From Kumtagia sp052180275 (GTDB lineage: Bacteria; Pseudomonadota; Alphaproteobacteria; Rhizobiales; Rhizobiaceae): a DNA stretch of 64,000 nucleotides. The position numbers and the translations under genes were made by a program. How positions within the stretch are numbered: position 1 is the stretch's first letter; each line of letters opens with the position of its first letter. Where the stretch lies: contig NZ_CP197465.1 of assembly GCF_052180275.1 (NCBI RefSeq), positions 6,758,001 through 6,822,000 on the forward strand, written 5' to 3'. Positions 60,620-64,000 of the stretch are shown in pieces. Below the pieces are notes generated by a model. It saw only the letters and a program-made list of their open reading frames with translations, was not told where the DNA came from and did no database searches.

Positions 60620-62170
60620 ATGACGCGCAGTGGACATATGTGCGGCGGACCGGGCTGCGGATGCCAGGCCAGCGACGGGCGGCAAGGTTTCCTCGACGGC
60701 ATTTTCGCCGGCATCGCCGGCCCTGCCGTGGAGACGCCGGACGTCGCCGAGACCGCGCTTTCGGCGGATTTCGCCAGGGCGCCGATCACGGCCGAGGCGG
60801 GAAGGCGCATCCTTCTGAAGGGCGGCACCATCCTCAGCATGGACCCGGCCGTTGGCGACTTCGCACGCGGCGACCTTTTGATCGAAGGATCGAAGATCGC
60901 CGCGGTCGCACCGAACATCGAAGCGGACGCCGCGGTCATCGACGCTTCCGAGATGATCGTCATTCCGGGCTTCTGCGATCCGCACATCCACGCCTGGCAG
61001 GGCAACCTGCCGCGCATCATTCCCAACCACGCGAGCACCGCCGAGGACGAGAAGAAGGGTACGGTCGACCCCGCCACGCGCACCCGTAACTACCGCTGGG
61101 TGTTCCATCATACGTTCGGCCCGGCCTACCGGCCGGAGGACACCTATGTCGGCACGCTGATGTCGATGCTTTCGGCGATCAATGGCGGCATCACCACGGT
61201 CTGCGACAACGCCCACAATTCGCGATCCGCCACGCATTCCGACGCATCGATCCAGGCACTGGTCGATTCCGGCATCCGCGGCATCCATGCGTTCGGCCGC
61301 CCGCGCTTCGGCCCGTGGGACCGCCAGTTCCCGGAAGACGCGCGCCGGCTGCGACGGCATTACTTCTCCTCCGACGACCAGTTGACGTCGCTGCGCGTGT
61401 TCATGCTGGGCCGCGACCCGGAAGACGAACTGCGGCATGTGCTGAAGGTCCGGCGCGAGCTCGACTGCTGGATCACCTTCGACAGCGGCATCGGCGTCCA
61501 TCCGCTGGTCGAGCTCTACGCATCCGGTGAACTCGACGGCCGCGAGACGATCAATCACGGCACCTTCATTTCACCCGAGAAGATGGCGGCCGTCGTGGCC
61601 CATGGCGCGACGGTCAATGTCTGCCCGCGCATCGAGACGCAGTTCCGCTTCGGCGACGTGCCCTACCAGGCCTGGATCGAGGCCGGGCTCAAGCCGGCGA
61701 TCAGCAATGACGATCCCGCCACCTACGCCATCGACACGTTCCGCGAGATGCAAACGCTCTACGCCTTCCAGCGTGCGAAAGCCCACCGGGACGCGATGCG
61801 CGGCGAGGGGGCCACGCCGCATTATGCGACGCTGCGCGACATGCTGGAGGCCGCGACCATCCGCGGCGCCCAAAACTGCGCGCTGGACCACAAGGTCGGC
61901 TCGCTGACGCCCGGTAAGCAGGCGGACATCGTCATGATCAACACGGACGACATCCACCTCTTCCCGCGCAACAATGCGGTCTGCAGCGTCGTCCAGGGCG
62001 CCGACGTCCATTCCGTCGACACGGTGATGATCGGCGGGCGCATCCGCAAATGGCGCGGCAGGCTGGTGAACGTCGACTTCCGGCGGCTGCGCGCCGCTGC
62101 CGAGGCCTCGCGGGACTATCTGTTCGAGGCCGTCGGGTGGCCGCATGACGCCATCGACCTCGCCGACTGA
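60620..62170 (+). CDS. Amidohydrolase with Cys-rich N-terminal extension (copy 2)
   Basis: 516 residues, paralog of the preceding gene, 11 bp downstream with TGAGGACG as ribosome site. The N-terminus carries MCGGPGCGC (Cys8, Cys13, Cys15). HxH is present (His122, His124 in CDPHIHAW), as are the later His (INHGT) and Asp (ISNDDPAT). But the third metal His of copy 1 (ITAHAAR) aligns with Phe287-Asp288 (ITFDSG), so the metal site may be altered. The two probably act on related compounds or as one complex. Confidence 0.78.
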   Translation: MTRSGHMCGGPGCGCQASDGRQGFLDGIFAGIAGPAVETPDVAETALSADFARAPITAEAGRRILLKGGTILSMDPAVGDFARGDLLIEGSKIAAVAPNIEADAAVIDASEMIVIPGFCDPHIHAWQGNLPRIIPNHASTAEDEKKGTVDPATRTRNYRWVFHHTFGPAYRPEDTYVGTLMSMLSAINGGITTVCDNAHNSRSATHSDASIQALVDSGIRGIHAFGRPRFGPWDRQFPEDARRLRRHYFSSDDQLTSLRVFMLGRDPEDELRHVLKVRRELDCWITFDSGIGVHPLVELYASGELDGRETINHGTFISPEKMAAVVAHGATVNVCPRIETQFRFGDVPYQAWIEAGLKPAISNDDPATYAIDTFREMQTLYAFQRAKAHRDAMRGEGATPHYATLRDMLEAATIRGAQNCALDHKVGSLTPGKQADIVMINTDDIHLFPRNNAVCSVVQGADVHSVDTVMIGGRIRKWRGRLVNVDFRRLRAAAEASRDYLFEAVGWPHDAIDLAD

Positions 62171-62191
62171 CCCCGGTCGATCCGGCAATCC

Positions 62192-62482
62192 TCAGGCGGC
62201 CAGCCACTCGTCGGATACGCGGCGCGCGACCTCGACCATCGCATCGGGCGCCAGAATGCCCCGCACCCTTGCAAAAGCCTCGAAAGCAAGCCTGGCCGTA
62301 TCGGCGTCGACCTCTCCGGCGATGGCCAGACGACAGACATTGAGCGCCATTGCATGGGTTGGCCCGCGCGAACCCGTCCATTCGTTCAGGATGCGATACG
62401 CCTCGGTCGGCGTACCGACGTCATGGGGGAACCCCAGTCCGACGAAGATCGACACCGGCTGCGTGAAACCGATTCCTTGCAT
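62192..62482 (-). CDS. DUF982 family protein (third of three)
   Basis: 96 residues from ATG 62482, preceded by GGGAGGAA; an ATG at 62509 has no site. The family pattern is clear: EAYRILNEWTGSRGPTHAMALNVCRLAIAGEVDADTARLAFEAFARVRGIL. It converges on the amidohydrolase with 21 bp between. Confidence 0.72.
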   Translation of the reverse strand: MQGIGFTQPVSIFVGLGFPHDVGTPTEAYRILNEWTGSRGPTHAMALNVCRLAIAGEVDADTARLAFEAFARVRGILAPDAMVEVARRVSDEWLAA

Positions 62483-62706
62483 GCATTCCTCCCAATGGCC
62501 AAAGAGCATTTTGACCGCGCCAGAACGCGCGATCCACCGTTCGGTTGCATGGGATTATTCGACCGGACGAAGCGCTGGCTCCGCTTCGGACGGACCCGCT
62601 TCGATACGAAGGGTAAGGTTCGGTGACCGGCGGCTTGCCGCAAGGCTCTCTGGCGCCGACATCCGCGCCGCCGGCTGGATTACGACCAGACTTTCCGGAA
62701 CGAAAG

Positions 62707-62732
62707 GCCCCGCCGGCGTGAGCCGGCGGGGC
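62707..62732 (-). terminator. Terminator of the RTX protein gene
   Basis: An 11-bp stem, GCCCCGCCGGC (62707-62717) with GCCGGCGGGGC (62722-62732), and a GTGA loop. Reading on the minus strand, the stem is followed by CCTTTCGTT, and it begins 22 bp after the gene's stop. Confidence 0.65.
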
Positions 62733-62754
62733 GATGGTCCTTATCGATGGAAAC

Positions 62755-64000
62755 CTAGACCACCACGAAATCCGCCGCCGTCAACAAAGGCGTGCCTGAC
62801 AATGTGGCGATCCGGATGTTGGCGAATGCACCACCGGAACCGTCAGCATCGTAGTAGAGATTGCCGGTGTCCGAATTGTAGATGATGCGGTCGTCGGCAT
62901 CCTTGGCAGCAGCAGCAACATCCTTGAACGCCGACGCGGCGAGGTTGCCCAGCGCGGTCAGCGCGGTATAGGCCGCGTCGTCCAGCCAGATCACGTCGTC
63001 GGCGGCATTGAAGTCGAGGATGCGGTCGACATTGCCCGGATCGGCGGGGATTGTGTCGAAGAGGAACGAATCCGCCCCGGCACCGCCGTGCAGCGTGTCC
63101 TGCCCAAGGCCGCCGGCCAGCGTGTCATTGCCGCCATTGCCCTTGATGGCATCGTCGCCGGCGCCACCGATGAGGATGTTGCGGCCGTCATTCCCATGCA
63201 GGATGTCGTCGAAGCTCGACCCGGTCAGGTGCTCGACCGAGATGTAGCTGTCGCCTGCCGCATCGCCGGTGTTGATCGCGGCATTGAACAGGCTCGCGGT
63301 CACGCCGGCCAGGGCACCGGCATAGGACGCGGTGTCCGCGCCATTGCCGCCATTCAGCACGTCGCCGCCGGCGCGGCCCAGCAGCGTGTCGTTGCCGTCG
63401 CCGCCGAACAGCGTATCGTTGCCCGCGGGTCCGACATTGGGCATGCCGACATCGGCGGGAGCCACCGAGACGTTGATCTCATAGGTGGAGCCGACCGGCA
63501 CCGTCGGCGAGAAGCCGCTCGGCGACGCGCCGTCGACCCAGGCGCCGACCTGGACGTAGTAGATGCCGTCCTGCGTGACCGTATAGACCAGACCGGAGTC
63601 GCGGCCGGATTCGGAGCCGGGATCGCCGCCATTGTCGTCATTGTTGGCGACGAGGACGCCGCCGGCCCCATTGTCGCGGATCAGCAGGATCCAGCTGTCG
63701 TGCACGTCGGGATCGGCGATGTGGTCGATATCGACCGTCAGCGTCGCGCCCTTGGTCAGCTCAATCTTGTAGAAGCCAGACTGGCCGTTGCCGGTGGCGT
63801 TCACCGTGGTGTGCGGCACCGTGTCGGAGTCGAATATGTCGGGGTCGGCCACCGTGGTGAAGTTGTTGGTGATGTCATAGGCGGCGGCCAGCGAGTTGTT
63901 CTTGGCGCCCGCGCCGAGCGTGGCGTAGCCGCTTCCGATGCCGATGCCGGTGGGCGGGATCGCCGTGAAGTCGCCGTCGAGCACGTCGTTACCGGCGCCG
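62755..64000 (-). CDS. RTX-type calcium-binding secreted protein, C-terminal part
   Basis: Open at the right edge: the frame still reads GAGNDVLDGD at position 64000, so at least 415 residues are present and the N-terminus is missing. A pre-peptidase-like beta domain comes first (TVDIDHIADPDVHDSWILLI, YYVQVGAW), then hemolysin-type nonapeptide repeats (GGDGNDTLLGRAGGDVLNGG, GGAGDDAIKGNGGNDTLAGG). The C-terminus, GGAGADSFLFDTIPADPGNV... ending in LTAADFVVV, is a type I secretion signal region. Repeats bind Ca2+ after export. Secretion genes are not in the window. Confidence 0.85.
   Translation of the reverse strand, partial: GAGNDVLDGDFTAIPPTGIGIGSGYATLGAGAKNNSLAAAYDITNNFTTVADPDIFDSDTVPHTTVNATGNGQSGFYKIELTKGATLTVDIDHIADPDVHDSWILLIRDNGAGGVLVANNDDNGGDPGSESGRDSGLVYTVTQDGIYYVQVGAWVDGASPSGFSPTVPVGSTYEINVSVAPADVGMPNVGPAGNDTLFGGDGNDTLLGRAGGDVLNGGNGADTASYAGALAGVTASLFNAAINTGDAAGDSYISVEHLTGSSFDDILHGNDGRNILIGGAGDDAIKGNGGNDTLAGGLGQDTLHGGAGADSFLFDTIPADPGNVDRILDFNAADDVIWLDDAAYTALTALGNLAASAFKDVAAAAKDADDRIIYNSDTGNLYYDADGSGGAFANIRIATLSGTPLLTAADFVVV

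Noticed and set aside
62495..62626. 43-codon plus-strand frame starting at 62495
   Set aside because: No ribosome site, and it begins antisense to the DUF982 gene's upstream region. A low-quality basic sequence without recognised homology.

Overview
The window is high-GC DNA that reads as an alphaproteobacterial, Rhizobiales-type chromosome, most likely Mesorhizobium or a close Phyllobacteriaceae relative. The case rests on aglR-aglEFGAK and rhaRSTPQ-K/rhaDI clusters in rhizobial order, three DUF982 paralogs (a family largely restricted to rhizobia), rhizobial-type intergenic palindromic repeats, and a MaeB/MutS neighbourhood. No rRNA, tRNA, CRISPR array, transposase or phage gene is visible. 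The taxonomic call is inference; no search was run.

Layout. 0.1-5.3 kb: manganese uptake, an ABC importer (sitABCD) followed by an Nramp importer (mntH), each behind the same 50-bp control block. 5.3-6.7 kb: a palindromic repeat and a conserved hypothetical gene. 7-8.9 kb: a membrane class III nucleotide cyclase. 9-16.9 kb: alpha-glucoside uptake and hydrolysis (aglEFGAK, minus strand) with its divergent LacI regulator (aglR) and two matching operators. 16.9-20 kb: a DUF982 gene, and a GntR/FCD regulator divergent from an altronate-dehydratase-type enzyme. 20.1-30.8 kb: L-rhamnose catabolism, with rhaD-rhaI leftward and rhaR-rhaSTPQ-rhaK rightward, sharing a control region with phased repeats. 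31-34 kb: a small basic protein, a second DUF982 gene and an AT-rich two-gene ATPase/DUF4276 cassette that looks like a defence module. 34-40 kb: maeB, an EamA transporter and mutS. 40-42 kb: choline sulfatase behind a 29-codon leader frame. 42-50 kb: an oligopeptide-type ABC operon with a phosphodiesterase-like gene and a CocE/NonD hydrolase. 50-62.5 kb: a set that looks catabolic (LLM monooxygenase, TctCBA transporter, flavin reductase, LysR regulator, alpha/beta hydrolase, carboxymuconolactone decarboxylase-like protein, two amidohydrolases), then a third DUF982 gene. 62.7-64 kb: the C-terminal part of a secreted RTX-type calcium-binding protein that runs off the right edge.

How the genes work together. 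Most of the window is sugar and organic-nutrient scavenging: importer, catabolic enzymes and local regulator sit together in each block. The least explained parts are the winged-helix ATPase/DUF4276 cassette, the Cys-rich paired amidohydrolases with their neighbouring flavin-dependent genes, the leader frame in front of betC, and the family of near-identical long palindromes placed between or inside operons.
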